64,000 nucleotides of DNA from Kitasatospora phosalacinea (GCF_000717185.1 NZ_JNYE01000019.1:1-64000), one strand, 5' to 3'; shown: positions 35,551-45,112, numbered from the stretch's first letter. Numbers and translations are program-made. Notes: a model not told the origin generated them from the sequence alone.

Positions 35551-35985
35551 ATGAACATCGATTTCAGCCTTGACCCGGTCTTCTCCTGGTACGTCATCCT
35601 GCTGATGTTCAGCGGCCTGGCGACGATCTGCATCGGTCTCGTCCCGGTCTCCGCGCTCAGCGTCGGCTGGCGGATCGTCAACGTGATCGCCGGTCTCGCC
35701 TTCTTCGGCTACGGCGTCTACCTCTGCTTCTTCTTCGAGGGCACCAGCTACCGCATCTTCTTCCAGGCGCTCATCGTGCCGATCGCCCTGGTCGTCAACT
35801 TCTTCAAGGCGATGTCGAACCGCAACCGGCCGACCGTGCCGGTCCCCCCGCAGGCCCAGGGCCCGTACCCGGGCCAGGCGCCGTTCGCCGGCCAGGCCCC
35901 GGTCCAGCCGCAGGCCCCGGTGCAGCAGCCGCAGGCCCAGCAGGCTCCGGCCGCGGCGCAGGCCGAGGGCGGCCCGACCGCCTGA
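35551..35985 (+). CDS. Small membrane protein with a Pro/Gln-rich tail
   Basis: 144 residues, ATG at 35551. Three predicted membrane spans cover about residues 10-90 (YVILLMFSGLATICIGL; IVNVIAGLAFFGYGVYLCFF; IFFQALIVPIALVVNFF). The last 45 residues are Pro-, Gln- and Ala-rich (PVPPQAQGPYPGQAPFAGQA...), low-complexity and probably cytoplasmic. This layout is common in Streptomyces membrane proteins of unknown function. No partner gene is apparent; it is divergent from the phosphoesterase with 149 bp between. Confidence 0.8.
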   Translation: MNIDFSLDPVFSWYVILLMFSGLATICIGLVPVSALSVGWRIVNVIAGLAFFGYGVYLCFFFEGTSYRIFFQALIVPIALVVNFFKAMSNRNRPTVPVPPQAQGPYPGQAPFAGQAPVQPQAPVQQPQAQQAPAAAQAEGGPTA

Positions 35986-36197
35986 TCGTCTGATCGTCTG
36001 ATCGATCGGTCACCTGATCGCCCGGTCGGCTGACCTTCCGTCACCGCCCGTCCGCCCGACCCGGTTCCGTCCGACGCCGTGCGGGCGGGCGGTGACGTGC
36101 GTTCACCGACGGTGCGGGACCGGGCTGTTGACGGACTTTACGTGTTCATGGATAGTCTCACGCGCGGGGGCGCCCCGCGGGTGAGAGGGGTGTCGGG

Positions 36198-37001
36198 ATG
36201 GGAATCCACGGGGTGGCGACGACCGGTGCGCGGACGGGGCGGGTCGATCCGCTGCTGGCCGACCGGGTCGTCGAGGCGCTGCTGCTCGTCGGCCTGCCCG
36301 TCGCGCACGGCGGCCACGGCCCCGGCGTCCACCTGCTCGCCACCGACGGCGGGGACGGCGGCCCCGACACCGACCGCTGGCCGGTGACCCTGCGCTGGAT
36401 CTGTTCCCCCCGCCTGGAGGGCGCGGCCGCGGTTGCGGGCGCCGACGCCCGCAGCCCGTGGTCCCGGACGCGGCAGGTGGTCGCGGACAGCATGGAGACC
36501 GCGCTCGCCGAACTGCTGCCCGCCCTCGGGGTGAGCGCCACCCGTGCCGACGCGGACGGGCCGACCCTGGTCGGGCCGGGCAGCTCCGACGCCCCCGCCG
36601 GGGCCGGGGCGGGGAGTTCCCCGGCCGGGAGCGCGGCGGCCGGGGGCGAGATCGAGATCGAGGTCCATCCTGCCGTCGCCGCTGCCGTCCGCCGCGGCGC
36701 CGCCCTCGCGGGCCTGCCGCTCGCCCGGGGCCCCCGTACGTCCGGCGTCGCGTTCGCGGCCTGCGGCCCTGCGGCGGGCACGACGGACGGGCAGGCGGCC
36801 GCGGCGGACGGGGAGGCGGCCGCGGTTGTCGATGTCGCCTGGCAGCCCTCCCACCAGTTGCCCGGGGAGCCGCTCGTGGCGACGGCCGTCCGGGAGGCCA
36901 TGCACCACGCGGTCGGCACCGCCCTGGCCGCCTGCGGGCTCCGCACCTCCTGGCACCGGCCCGCGGACAGCGCCCCGCACCTGCACGTCACCGACCACTG
37001 A
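36198..37001 (+). CDS. Hypothetical protein, 267 aa
   Basis: ATG at 36198; uniform G/C third positions support coding. The chain has Ala/Gly-rich loops (about residues 130-150 and 186-202) between two more ordered halves. Each half ends in a pattern about small beta/alpha units (VVEALLLVGLPVAHGGHGPGV; AREAMHHAVGTALAACGL). There is no signal peptide, membrane span or catalytic motif that I recognise. The gene stands alone between a membrane protein and a putative regulator. Confidence 0.65.
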   Translation: MGIHGVATTGARTGRVDPLLADRVVEALLLVGLPVAHGGHGPGVHLLATDGGDGGPDTDRWPVTLRWICSPRLEGAAAVAGADARSPWSRTRQVVADSMETALAELLPALGVSATRADADGPTLVGPGSSDAPAGAGAGSSPAGSAAAGGEIEIEVHPAVAAAVRRGAALAGLPLARGPRTSGVAFAACGPAAGTTDGQAAAADGEAAAVVDVAWQPSHQLPGEPLVATAVREAMHHAVGTALAACGLRTSWHRPADSAPHLHVTDH

Positions 37002-37359
37002 CGGCCCGTCGGCCCGTCGCCCCCTCCCCCGGCGCCGGTGGACCGGCCCGCGCCGCGCCTGCCCGCACCCGATCGCCGACACGCCCTCAGGGCCCGCTCC
37101 GCACTGGTGCGTTCACGACCCACTCGGTTCCGCGCTGCCCTCCCGCCTCCTGGCACCTTCCCCCACGCAGCGCTGAACTCGTTCGAATGAGCCCCGGGGG
37201 GATCAATTGTGCGCGTGCCCGACGGACCCGTACCCGCGGTCGGAGGAGGCCGGAGGGGCGGGGCCGGTTCCGGGCGTGACGGGCGGTCAGGCACAGTAGA
37301 GGGGTGAGGGCCGGTCCCGGTGGCGTTGTCGCCGTGCGGGGGCGGCGGGGTGCGAGGAG

Positions 37360-37779
37360 GTGGAGGTCGCGGTGGTGCGGCGCTTGGAGTTCGACGAGGG
37401 TCAGGCGATCAGGCTGCTGGGGGTACCGGTGATGGTGTGGCGGTGGGCCCGGTGCAGCGGGTTGGTGCCGGTGCCTGACCTGCCGGACGGGCGCTGGTCG
37501 CGGGCGGTGCTGGAGGGCCTGGACGTGGGGGTGCTGCGGGCGTCCGTGCCGCCGGAGTTGGTGGAACCGGCCGACGCGGCGGACCGGCTGGCGGCGGCGC
37601 TCGGCACGCCGAACGTACCGGGCCGCCCGCCGGTGGTCTCCGCCGCGCTGGTGGCGAACCTGGTGGCCCGGGGTGTGCTGGCGGACCTGAGCGGCAACCC
37701 CCGGTACGTCTGGATCAACCCCGAGCAGGTCGACCGGCTCGCCGCCCGGCCCGACGTCCGGCGCCTGCTGGCCGGTTGA
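37360..37779 (+). CDS. Small putative helix-turn-helix protein, 139 aa
   Basis: GTG start at 37360 (an in-frame GTG at 37375 is possible). The N-terminal 50 residues (EFDEGQAIRLLGVPVMVWRWARCSGLVPVPDLPDGRWSR) look like a MerR/excisionase-type helix-turn-helix with a PDGRW turn. The C-terminal part (VVSAALVANLVARGVLADLSGNPRYVWINPEQVDRLAAR) may be a second small winged unit. I infer DNA binding. Family not recognised. Confidence 0.6.
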   Translation: MEVAVVRRLEFDEGQAIRLLGVPVMVWRWARCSGLVPVPDLPDGRWSRAVLEGLDVGVLRASVPPELVEPADAADRLAAALGTPNVPGRPPVVSAALVANLVARGVLADLSGNPRYVWINPEQVDRLAARPDVRRLLAG

Positions 37780-37795
37780 GCTTGGCGTTCAACCG

Positions 37796-37888
37796 TTCGC
37801 AGTGGTTCGTGGTTCGTGGTTCGTGGTGCGTGGTTCGTGGTTCGTGGTGCGTAGTTCGTGGTCCGTGGTTCGTGGTTCGTCGGGGTTC
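37796..37888 (+). repeat. Tandem TTCGTGG-type repeat
   Basis: About 12 copies of the 7-base unit GGTTCGT or its variants (GGTGCGT, AGTTCGT, GGTCCGT) follow the stop of the small HTH gene and end just before the region facing the VOC-family gene. The array is imperfect, suggesting slippage. It has no coding value and resembles simple-sequence repeats between convergent genes in Streptomyces; a role in termination is possible. Confidence 0.75.
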
Positions 37889-37980
37889 GGTGCCCTTCTT
37901 GCGGTGGGCGGCCGGCTGCTGATTGACGAGTAGCGGCCACCCGGTGGACGGTGGTCGTCGGCCGGAGCCGTTGCCCGGGC

Positions 37981-38718
37981 TCAGCGAGGGCTCAGGAGGC
38001 AGAACTCGTTGCCCTCCGGGTCGGCCAGGATCCTCCACGAGATCGCGGACTGGTCGATGCCGGGGTCGGTGGCGCCCAGGGTGCGCAGCCGGGTCTCCTC
38101 TGCCGCCGGGTCGTCGTCGCGGTAGGGGGCGACGTCGAGGTGGACGCGGTTCCAGCCGCTCTTGGCATCGGGGGTGCGCACGAACTCCAGGTAGGGGCCG
38201 ACGCCTCGGGCGGAGCGCAGGGAGGCGTGGTCGTCGGCGGTCTCGTGCACCGTCCAGTCCGTCGCCTCGCCCCAGAACCGGGCCATCGCGCGCGGGTCGG
38301 CGCAGTCGACCACCACCGCGGCGATCGGCCCGGTGTCCCGGTAGAGGGGGCGGGGTTCCAGGACGCAGAACTCGTTGCCCTCCGGGTCGGCCATGACCGT
38401 CCAGGGGACGTCGCCCTGGCCCACGTCGGCAGGAGTCGCGCCGAGGTCCTTCAGCCGCGCGACCAGCTCCGCCTGGTGGGCGGCCGAGGTGGTGGCCAGG
38501 TCGAGGTGCACCCGGTTCTTCACCGTCTTGGGTTCGGGGCGGGCGACGATGTCGATGCAGACGGCCGCGGGGTCGGGGTAGTCGAAGCCCACGGGCTCGA
38601 GGTTCGTCACGCCGGGTCCCTCGCTGTCGACGCCCCAACCGAGCGCCTGCGCCCAGAACCGGCCGAGCGCGGAGTCGTCGTGTGCCTTCATGTTGATCTG
38701 CACGAGTCTTGTCGCCAT
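37981..38718 (-). CDS. Two-domain VOC (glyoxalase/bleomycin-resistance) protein
   Basis: 245 residues made of two tandem VOC domains. The first holds VQINMKAHDDSALGRFWAQALGW and ends DPEGNEFCVLEPRP; the second holds AVVVDCADPRAMARFWGEATDWTV and ends DPEGNEFCLLSPR. The metal or substrate residues (His, Glu at the ends of strands; H in NRVHLDL/NRVHLDV) are kept in both. Such proteins act as dioxygenases, isomerases or drug-binding proteins, and the exact role cannot be told. The start is ATG 38718, another ATG lies 3 codons upstream. Confidence 0.85.
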   Translation of the reverse strand: MATRLVQINMKAHDDSALGRFWAQALGWGVDSEGPGVTNLEPVGFDYPDPAAVCIDIVARPEPKTVKNRVHLDLATTSAAHQAELVARLKDLGATPADVGQGDVPWTVMADPEGNEFCVLEPRPLYRDTGPIAAVVVDCADPRAMARFWGEATDWTVHETADDHASLRSARGVGPYLEFVRTPDAKSGWNRVHLDVAPYRDDDPAAEETRLRTLGATDPGIDQSAISWRILADPEGNEFCLLSPR

Positions 38719-38884
38719 GCCGTGCATCCTAGGACCGGGCCCGGGGCCGGAAGTGCGCTGCCGGACTTCGCCGGGACGTGTCAACTGCCGTCGGAGTCGC
38801 GTGGGACGCCCGCGATCCAGCCTGTTCGGTTCCCGGCCCGGGGAGGACGCCGGGAGCCTCGGGAGCAGCTGCCGGGCGCGCGAG

Positions 38885-38926
38885 CGGCCCCGGCCGGACG
38901 GAGGGGTCTCCGCCCGGCCGGGGCCG
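38885..38926 (-). terminator. Perfect 13-bp hairpin after the glycan hydrolase gene
   Basis: CGGCCCCGGCCGG and CCGGCCGGGGCCG pair perfectly around a 16-base loop, 52 bp beyond the stop of the large secreted hydrolase gene on the minus strand. It also stands before the VOC gene's promoter and so separates the two units. Confidence 0.75.
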
Positions 38927-38978
38927 TGTGCCCTGTGCCGCGTACCGCGTACCGCGTACCGCGTGCCGTGCTCGGTGC

Positions 38979-41900
38979 CTAGCCGTTGCTGATGGTGAAG
39001 GTGGTGCCGGGCTGGCGGACGATGTCGCCGGTGGCGGAGTTGCTGACCTGGACGTTGCTCAGGACGGCGCTGCCGCGGGCGCCGGACATCGCCAGGATGC
39101 CCGCGCCGTTGTTGGACTTGTCGATCCGCACGTTGCTGATCCTGACGTCGGGGATGCTCCCGCCGCCGGTCTTGAACTGGATGCCGTCGTAGGTGCTGTC
39201 GTGGATCTCGGTGTCGCGGATGACGACGCCGGGGATGTCGAGGTTGGCGGCGAACAGGGTGAGCGCGCCGAACTCCTGGTCCTCGTTCCAGAACGCTCCG
39301 CCGCTGCGGTAGACGGCGTTGTTGGCGATCAGGGTCTGCCCGGAGAAGGGCAGCGGGTCGTGGTCGGTGGCGAGCATGATGCCGGGGTAGTTGGCGGTGT
39401 CGTAGACGAGGTTGTTCTCGATCCGGTTGCCGTAGCCGCCGTAGACCGCGATGCCGGTGGCGCGCCACGGGAGTTGGACGGTGTTGTTGACGAAGGCGTT
39501 GTCGTGGCCGATGTCGACGGCGGTGTTCTTGACGTACTTGTTGGACCAGACGGCCATCGAGTCGTCGCCGGTGGTGCGGAAGGTGGAGTTGAACACCGTC
39601 GAGTTGCGGGTGCCGTCGGCGAAGTTGATGCCGTCGGCGTAGGTGTCGCGGATCCGCATGCCGCTGAACTGGAGCCCGTCGGCGGGGTTCCACAGGTCGG
39701 GGATGTTGTCGTAGTCGCGGCCGACCCAGACGGCGACGTTGGCGTGCTCGATCCAGACGTTCTCGATCTTCGTGTTCTTGCCGAACCGGCCGTTGAGGCC
39801 GACGCCGCCCTCGGAGCCGTCGGAGGCGCCGCGGATCCGGCCGGAGCCGAAGATCGCGAGGTCGGAGATCTTGGTGTTGTCGTCGATGTCGAAGCCGAAG
39901 TTGCCCTCGTGCGGGTGGTTGATGCCGCCGACGACGTTCTGCGGTTCGGTGAGCGTGTAGAACTGCGAGTACCACATGCCCGCGCCGCGGATGGTGACGT
40001 CGCGGATGCCGACCTGGTTGTAGGTGCCGCGGTGCAGCGGGTCGACGGTGAGGACCTTCTGCTCCTGGCGCCACTGGCCCTTCGGGATCCACACGCAGGC
40101 GATGCTGCCGTTCTGGTCGGCCGTCACGGCGGCCTGGATCGCGGCGGTGTCGTCCTGGCCGTCGTCGGGGACGGCGCCGAAGTCGGTGATCGAGGTGCAC
40201 TCGGCCGGCTTGGACTTGGGCGGGGCGACCTGCTCCAGGTCGATCAGGTCGATGGTGTAGGAGGAGGCGGTGTCGCCGCTGTCGCGCTGCAGGCGCAGCT
40301 TGGTGCCCGCGGGGTAGCTGGCGGGCAGCAGGGCGTGGGTCTCGTCGAAGAGGCGGCGGGCGTCGGCCTGCGGGGTCTGGGTGAGCCCCTCGGGCTGGTC
40401 GGTGGTGCCGTAGAGCCAGCTGTGCTTGGAGGAGAGGGTCAGCTTCTGCACGAACACGTTGTCGGCGTAGAGGCTGAGGGTGGCGTCGGTGCCTCCGCCG
40501 CCGGGGGCGTCGGGGATCGAGTTGCGCACCACGATGGAGTTGGTGGGGACGGTGGAGGTGATCTCGACGTACTGGCCGGTGGCGGTCAGCTTGACGGACT
40601 TGCGGCCGGAGGACTCGGAGGCGTAGTTGGTGTGGCCGAAGGTGCGGGTGGCGTCGGCCTGGAGCAGTTCGCCCTGGTACCTGCCGTCCTCGGCCTCGTA
40701 GCTGGTGAAGGGTGCGGCGGCGCCGCGGCCGACCACGACGGACTTGCTGTAGGTGTTGTTGCCCTCGTTGGTCTCCTGCGCGGTGCCGGTGGCGTCGGCG
40801 GTGACCGTGACGGTCGCGCCGCCCGCGACGGCGGTCCAGGTGCCGGTGACGGGGAGGGTGAGGGTCTGTCCGGCGGGGATCGCCGGGGTGGTGGTGTTCA
40901 GCGTCGCGGTGCCGACGGTGAGGCGGGTGACTCCGGCGGGGGCCGGGTCGATGCCGCGGTTGTGGAGCTTGACGGTGAAGGAGGTGGCCGCTCCGGCGGC
41001 GGGGCTGGCGGGGTTGGGGGTGACGTCGAGGACTTCGAGGTCGGGTCCGGGGGCCTGGCGGACGGTGATCGGGCTGCTCGCGGCGAGCAGGTTGTCGTCC
41101 TCGTTGCGTTCCCGGACGGTGTTCGCGGGGTCGACCCGGGCGCTGGGCAGGTAGCTGCCCTGCGGACGGGTGCCGATCTCCTTGCTGACGGTGGCGGACT
41201 CGCCCGCGGCCAGCGCGGGGACGGCGGCGCTGTCGGCGAGCGCGCCGCCGAGCAGCAGGTCGACGGTGGTCGCGGCGGCGGGCAGGTTGCCGGTGTTCTT
41301 GACGGTGGCCCGCAGGGTGATCGCGGTGGTCTCGTCGGGGCTGGCCGGGGACCACGCCACGTCGGTGACGGTGAGGTCGGGGTTGGGCGCGGGGGTGCCG
41401 ACGACCTGGAGTTCGGCGACCTGTCCGGCGGGGGCGCCGGTGTTGGAGGTGAACTTCAGCTGCAGGTCGGCGGCCCTACCGGTGACCGGGACGGTGATGC
41501 TGTTGGCGCCGCTCGCGGGGTCGAAGCGGTAGTCGGCGGCGGCCTTCAAGCTGGTGAAGGCGGTGGCGCCGTCGGCCCGTCCGAGCACCTGGATGTTCTG
41601 GGTGCGGGCGCCCCACGACGCGTCGGGGTTGAGCTTGACGACGACGTTCTGCAGGTCGGCGTCGCTGCCCAGGTGCACCGTCAGGGTGTTGGGGAAGGCC
41701 CCGGAGTTGCCCTCCCAGTAGGTGGTGAGGCTGCCGTCGTTGGCGTTGGCGGGGGCGAAGGTCCACGCCTGGCCGGAGGCCTCGATCGGCTTCCCGGCGG
41801 CGAGGTTGCTGCCGGGGGTGCCGGTGCCGCTGCCGGTGCGGGTGACGGGCGCGCTGGGGTCGGACTGGTTGCCCGCCGCGTCCTTGGCCCGCACGGTGTA

Positions 41901-43325
41901 CGTGACGGTGGCGGTGGCGGGCTGGCTGTCCGTCCAGGTGCGGACGGTGGCGGCCGTGCTGGCCTTCAACTGCCCGTCGGCGTACACGTCGTAGCCGGTG
42001 ACGGCGGTGTTGTCGGTGGCCGCGTCCCAGGTCAGCCTGATCTGTCCGGCGGCGGGCTCGGTGTACGCGAGGTTGCCGGGCGCGCTGGGCCTGACGGTGT
42101 CGCCGGGAGCCTCGCCGGTGCGGGTGACGGGGGCGCTGGGGTTGGAGAGGTTGCCCGCCGCGTCCTTGGCCCGCACGGTGTACGTGACGCTCTCGCTCGC
42201 CGGGCGGGTGTCCGTCCAGGTCAGTGTGGAGCCGTCCACCGTGGCCGCCAACTGGCCTCCGGCGTAGACCTCGTAGCCGGTGACGCCGGTGTTGTCGGTC
42301 GCGGCGCTCCAGGTCAGCCTGATCTTGCCGGCTTCGGGCTGGGTGTAGGCCAGGTTGGTCGGCGCGGTGGGGGCCTGGGTGTCGCCGGAGGTCGGGCCGT
42401 ACGCCTCGAACTCGGCCAACTGGGCGGCGGGCCACGCGGAGTTGGCGGTGAACAGCAGCCGCAGGTAGCGGGTGGTGGTCGCGGGCAGCGAGACCGTGAC
42501 CTGGTTCCCGGCCGCCGGGTCGAAGCTGTAGGCGGCGGGGGCCAGCAGGTCGGTGAAGGTGCTGCCGTCGGCGGAGCCCTGCACCTTGAGGGTCTCGCTG
42601 CGCTGCTCCCAGCCGGGCGGCAGCTTCAGCACCAGCCGGTCGACCTTGGCGGCGGAGCCCAGGTCGCCCTGGATCCACTGCGGGAAGGCGCTGTTGGTGC
42701 TCTCCCAGTACGTGGCCTGGTTGCCGTCGGCGGCGTTGCCCGGGCCGTAGTTCTGCGAGGTGCCGCTGGCGGTGAGGGGGCGCCCGGCGAGCAGGTTGGG
42801 GGTGGCCGCGGTGCTCGTCCCGTGGACCTCGAACTCGGAGATCTGGGCGGCCTGCCAGCCGGTGTTGGCCGAGACCTGGACGCGCACCCAGCGGGCGGTG
42901 GCGGCGGGGAAGTCGATCCGGACGGTGTTGCCGCTCGCCGGGTCGAAGACGTGGCCGGCCGCGGCGGCCAGCGGCGTGAAGGTGCTGCCGTCGGTGGAGC
43001 CGAGCACCGTCAGCGTCTCGCTGCGGGCGCCCCAGCCGGTGGGGAGCTTCAGCACCACCTGGTCGACCTGGGCGGCGGAGCCCAGGTCGACCTGGACCCA
43101 CTGCGGGAGGGCGGCGCTACCGCTCTCCCAGTACGTGCCCTGGTTGCCGTCGTTCACGTTCGCGGCCGTGTACGGGCCGTTGGCGCTGCTCGCGGTGACC
43201 GGTCGGCCGGCCGCGAGGTCCGGGCCGCCCGCGGCGCGGGCCGGTAGCACGGGCCCGGTGAGCAGGAGCATTCCCGCCACGGCCGACGTCGCCGTCAGGC
43301 GTGGGAGTAGGCGCTTGGATCTCAT
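38979..43325 (-). CDS. Large secreted multidomain beta-helix glycan hydrolase (GH87/mycodextranase-like)
   Basis: 1448 residues from ATG 43325. A signal peptide (RSKRLLPRLTATSAVAGMLL... ending ARA) is followed by two F5/8C-type carbohydrate-binding domains (about 35-170 and 180-320; both with YWES and DLGSAA.VD), two FN3 domains (PTAPTNLAYTQPEAGKIRL; PSAPGNLAYTEPAAGQIRL), a third F5/8C domain, two CARDB-like domains, a CBM6/35-like domain, and a parallel beta-helix from about 1075 on (DFGAVPDDGQDDTAAIQAAV). The helix has the run RTTGDDSMAVWS with paired Asp, as in alpha-1,3-glucanases (GH87), my best guess; pectinase-like families are the alternative. Carbohydrate modules point to an insoluble polysaccharide such as fungal alpha-glucan. 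The hairpin 52 bp downstream should end the transcript. Confidence 0.8.
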   Translation of the reverse strand: MRSKRLLPRLTATSAVAGMLLLTGPVLPARAAGGPDLAAGRPVTASSANGPYTAANVNDGNQGTYWESGSAALPQWVQVDLGSAAQVDQVVLKLPTGWGARSETLTVLGSTDGSTFTPLAAAAGHVFDPASGNTVRIDFPAATARWVRVQVSANTGWQAAQISEFEVHGTSTAATPNLLAGRPLTASGTSQNYGPGNAADGNQATYWESTNSAFPQWIQGDLGSAAKVDRLVLKLPPGWEQRSETLKVQGSADGSTFTDLLAPAAYSFDPAAGNQVTVSLPATTTRYLRLLFTANSAWPAAQLAEFEAYGPTSGDTQAPTAPTNLAYTQPEAGKIRLTWSAATDNTGVTGYEVYAGGQLAATVDGSTLTWTDTRPASESVTYTVRAKDAAGNLSNPSAPVTRTGEAPGDTVRPSAPGNLAYTEPAAGQIRLTWDAATDNTAVTGYDVYADGQLKASTAATVRTWTDSQPATATVTYTVRAKDAAGNQSDPSAPVTRTGSGTGTPGSNLAAGKPIEASGQAWTFAPANANDGSLTTYWEGNSGAFPNTLTVHLGSDADLQNVVVKLNPDASWGARTQNIQVLGRADGATAFTSLKAAADYRFDPASGANSITVPVTGRAADLQLKFTSNTGAPAGQVAELQVVGTPAPNPDLTVTDVAWSPASPDETTAITLRATVKNTGNLPAAATTVDLLLGGALADSAAVPALAAGESATVSKEIGTRPQGSYLPSARVDPANTVRERNEDDNLLAASSPITVRQAPGPDLEVLDVTPNPASPAAGAATSFTVKLHNRGIDPAPAGVTRLTVGTATLNTTTPAIPAGQTLTLPVTGTWTAVAGGATVTVTADATGTAQETNEGNNTYSKSVVVGRGAAAPFTSYEAEDGRYQGELLQADATRTFGHTNYASESSGRKSVKLTATGQYVEITSTVPTNSIVVRNSIPDAPGGGGTDATLSLYADNVFVQKLTLSSKHSWLYGTTDQPEGLTQTPQADARRLFDETHALLPASYPAGTKLRLQRDSGDTASSYTIDLIDLEQVAPPKSKPAECTSITDFGAVPDDGQDDTAAIQAAVTADQNGSIACVWIPKGQWRQEQKVLTVDPLHRGTYNQVGIRDVTIRGAGMWYSQFYTLTEPQNVVGGINHPHEGNFGFDIDDNTKISDLAIFGSGRIRGASDGSEGGVGLNGRFGKNTKIENVWIEHANVAVWVGRDYDNIPDLWNPADGLQFSGMRIRDTYADGINFADGTRNSTVFNSTFRTTGDDSMAVWSNKYVKNTAVDIGHDNAFVNNTVQLPWRATGIAVYGGYGNRIENNLVYDTANYPGIMLATDHDPLPFSGQTLIANNAVYRSGGAFWNEDQEFGALTLFAANLDIPGVVIRDTEIHDSTYDGIQFKTGGGSIPDVRISNVRIDKSNNGAGILAMSGARGSAVLSNVQVSNSATGDIVRQPGTTFTISNG

Positions 43326-44161
43326 GACGTCCCTCTGTCTCGGGGTGGGTAGGGGGAGAGGAGAGTCGAGAAAACGACAGGAATCTGTTCGTTTTTTGCG
43401 CGATGGCACCCAAGGGTTACAGAGGGGCGAGGGGAGTGTCAACGGACCGTAAAGAGGATCCGCACACGGAACACCCGGGGCCGGTCGCCCTCGACGGGTA
43501 CGAGCGGCCCCGGGTGCCGGCCGGTGGGCCGGGCCCGCGCACGGGCCGTCGCCGCAGCTCAGGCGGGAACCGCCCCGGCGGCGGAGCACGGCGGTCGGCG
43601 CCGCGACCCGGCCCCCGCCAGCGCGATGGCGTCCTGGACGGTGCCCGCCCGGACCGCGAAGACCTGGACGCCGCCCCGGGAGCCCGCGTCCGCGGCGGGG
43701 AGGGTGGAGGGGACGGGGACGGGGAGGGTCACCAGCCAGACCGGCAGCGGCGCGGGCTCGGGGCTCGGGGGTCGGGGGTCGGGAGCCTCCGGGGCCGGGA
43801 GACGGGGGCGGAAGCGAGGACCATGAAGGGCTCCGTTCGTCTGCTGCTGAGCGGCCTGCCCTCCCCGCGGCAAGCAGGGCTGGGCACGGAGTACAGCGCG
43901 CTGTGCAGAATTCGCATCGCCTGGCGGCCCGGGGCAGGCAGCCACCGTGGCGGATCAGCGCAGCTCAGCTGGGATCGGCCGACTCGGCTCCGTCGCGGCG
44001 ATGGCCCGTACCGCAGGGCGTCCTCCTGCCTGGGCGGCCGCCGCTTGCGATATTGCGCAAGAATCCTGTCGATTTTTTGCGCAGCCTTCCGCTCCGGCTT
44101 CTCAGCGCGTGCTCAGACAAGCCTCATCCCAGGTCAAGACCGGTGGCAGAGCATCTTCCGC
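43326..44161. other. Divergent region between the hydrolase and beta-lactamase-like genes
   Basis: About 835 bp holding the promoters of two divergent secreted-protein genes. The part next to the hydrolase has AT-rich GAAAACGACAGGAATCTGTTCGTTTTTTGCGCG, and a related TTGCGCAAGAATCCTGTCGATTTTTTGCGCAG lies near 44050. These two AT-rich islands look alike (TTTTTTGCGC in both), so a common regulator is possible. One doubtful small ORF is listed separately. Confidence 0.45.
43559..43735 (-). CDS. Possible short ORF with strong G/C third-position bias
   Basis: On the minus strand about 46 codons in a row (encoding e.g. LPAADAGSRGGVQVFAVRAG then TVQDAIALA) end in G or C, which is stronger than chance even here. 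Ahead of them a GTG (about 43735) is the only likely start. The last 12 residues lose this bias (RRRPPCSAAGAVPA). It may be a small protein or the decayed end of a longer one. No family is recognised. Confidence 0.25.
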   Translation of the reverse strand: MVTLPVPVPSTLPAADAGSRGGVQVFAVRAGTVQDAIALAGAGSRRRPPCSAAGAVPA

Positions 44162-45112
44162 ATGACAGCGCCACCCGAATCACGGATCTCCTCCCGCCGC
44201 CAGGAGCGTCGCGCCAGGCGGACCCGGCGGGGCCGGCGGATCAGGCGGGCGGTGGTCGTGGCGGTGCTGCTCTCGGCGCTGGGTTCGTGGCTGGTGGTCT
44301 CCCGTCCGACGACCGGCGCCCCGGCGAGTGCGGTGGCCTCCGCCGCGGTCACGGCGGACGGCGGGGCTGCGGACGGCGGGGCGGAGGCGACGGAGAGCGC
44401 CACCGCGTCGGCCGCGGACAGCGCGCTCGCCGCGGCGGTCGGCGCGCTCGACGGGCACTTCGCCGTCACGGTGACCGACCCCGCCTCCGGGGCGTCCGCG
44501 GCCTGGGGCGACGACTCCTTCGTCACCGCCTCGATCGTCAAGGTCGACATCCTGGCCGCGCTGCTGCTGCAGAACGACGGCGTGCTGACCAGCAGCCAGC
44601 AGGCCGCGGCCGCCCTGATGATCGAGCAGAGCGACAACACCGCGGCGACCACGCTGTTCGACGCGGTGGGCGGCGCGGCGGGGCTGGACGCGGCCAATGC
44701 GACCTTCGGGCTGACCGCGACCGTCGCCGGGACGGACGGCTTCTGGGGGCTGACCGAGACCACCGCCGCCGACCAGGCGCAGCTGCTGCGGGTGGTGTTC
44801 ACCGAGGACTCGCCGCTGGGCCCCGCCTCCCGCGCCTACCTGGCGAAGCTGATGGGCCTGGTCGCGGACGACCAGGACTGGGGCGTCTCCGCGGCGGACC
44901 AGGGCGGCGCGGTGAGGCTGAAGAACGGTTGGCTGTCCCGGGACAGCACCGGGCTGTGGGTGGTCAACAGCATCGGCATGGTCGAGTACGGCGGCCGGAG
45001 CCTGCTGGTGTCGGTGCTGAGCGACGGCTCGGCGAGCGAGGAGGCGGGCATCGCACTGGTCGAGTCCGTGGCCTCGACGGCGGTGCGGTCCTTCGCGGCC
45101 GACCCCGGGTAG
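44162..45112 (+). CDS. Class A beta-lactamase-like serine hydrolase, membrane-anchored or secreted
   Basis: 316 residues, ATG at 44162. A very basic N-terminus (SRRQERRARRTRRGRRIRR) precedes one hydrophobic segment (AVVVAVLLSALGSWLVV), so it is a membrane anchor or an uncleaved signal. The penicillin-binding fold is clear: SxxK in TASIVKVDI, SDN in EQSDNTAA, and KxG in RLKNGW. The usual Glu of the omega loop (E166 in true class A enzymes) is not evident, so hydrolysis of beta-lactams is uncertain and a peptidase or carboxypeptidase role is as likely. A linker of about 70 Ala/Asp/Gly-rich residues lies between anchor and fold. It is divergent from the glycan hydrolase. Confidence 0.8.
   Translation: MTAPPESRISSRRQERRARRTRRGRRIRRAVVVAVLLSALGSWLVVSRPTTGAPASAVASAAVTADGGAADGGAEATESATASAADSALAAAVGALDGHFAVTVTDPASGASAAWGDDSFVTASIVKVDILAALLLQNDGVLTSSQQAAAALMIEQSDNTAATTLFDAVGGAAGLDAANATFGLTATVAGTDGFWGLTETTAADQAQLLRVVFTEDSPLGPASRAYLAKLMGLVADDQDWGVSAADQGGAVRLKNGWLSRDSTGLWVVNSIGMVEYGGRSLLVSVLSDGSASEEAGIALVESVASTAVRSFAADPG

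Noticed and set aside
44162..45112. True antibiotic-resistance beta-lactamase
   Set aside because: SxxK, SDN and KxG motifs are present, but the omega-loop Glu is not evident and the protein has a long membrane-type N-terminus.
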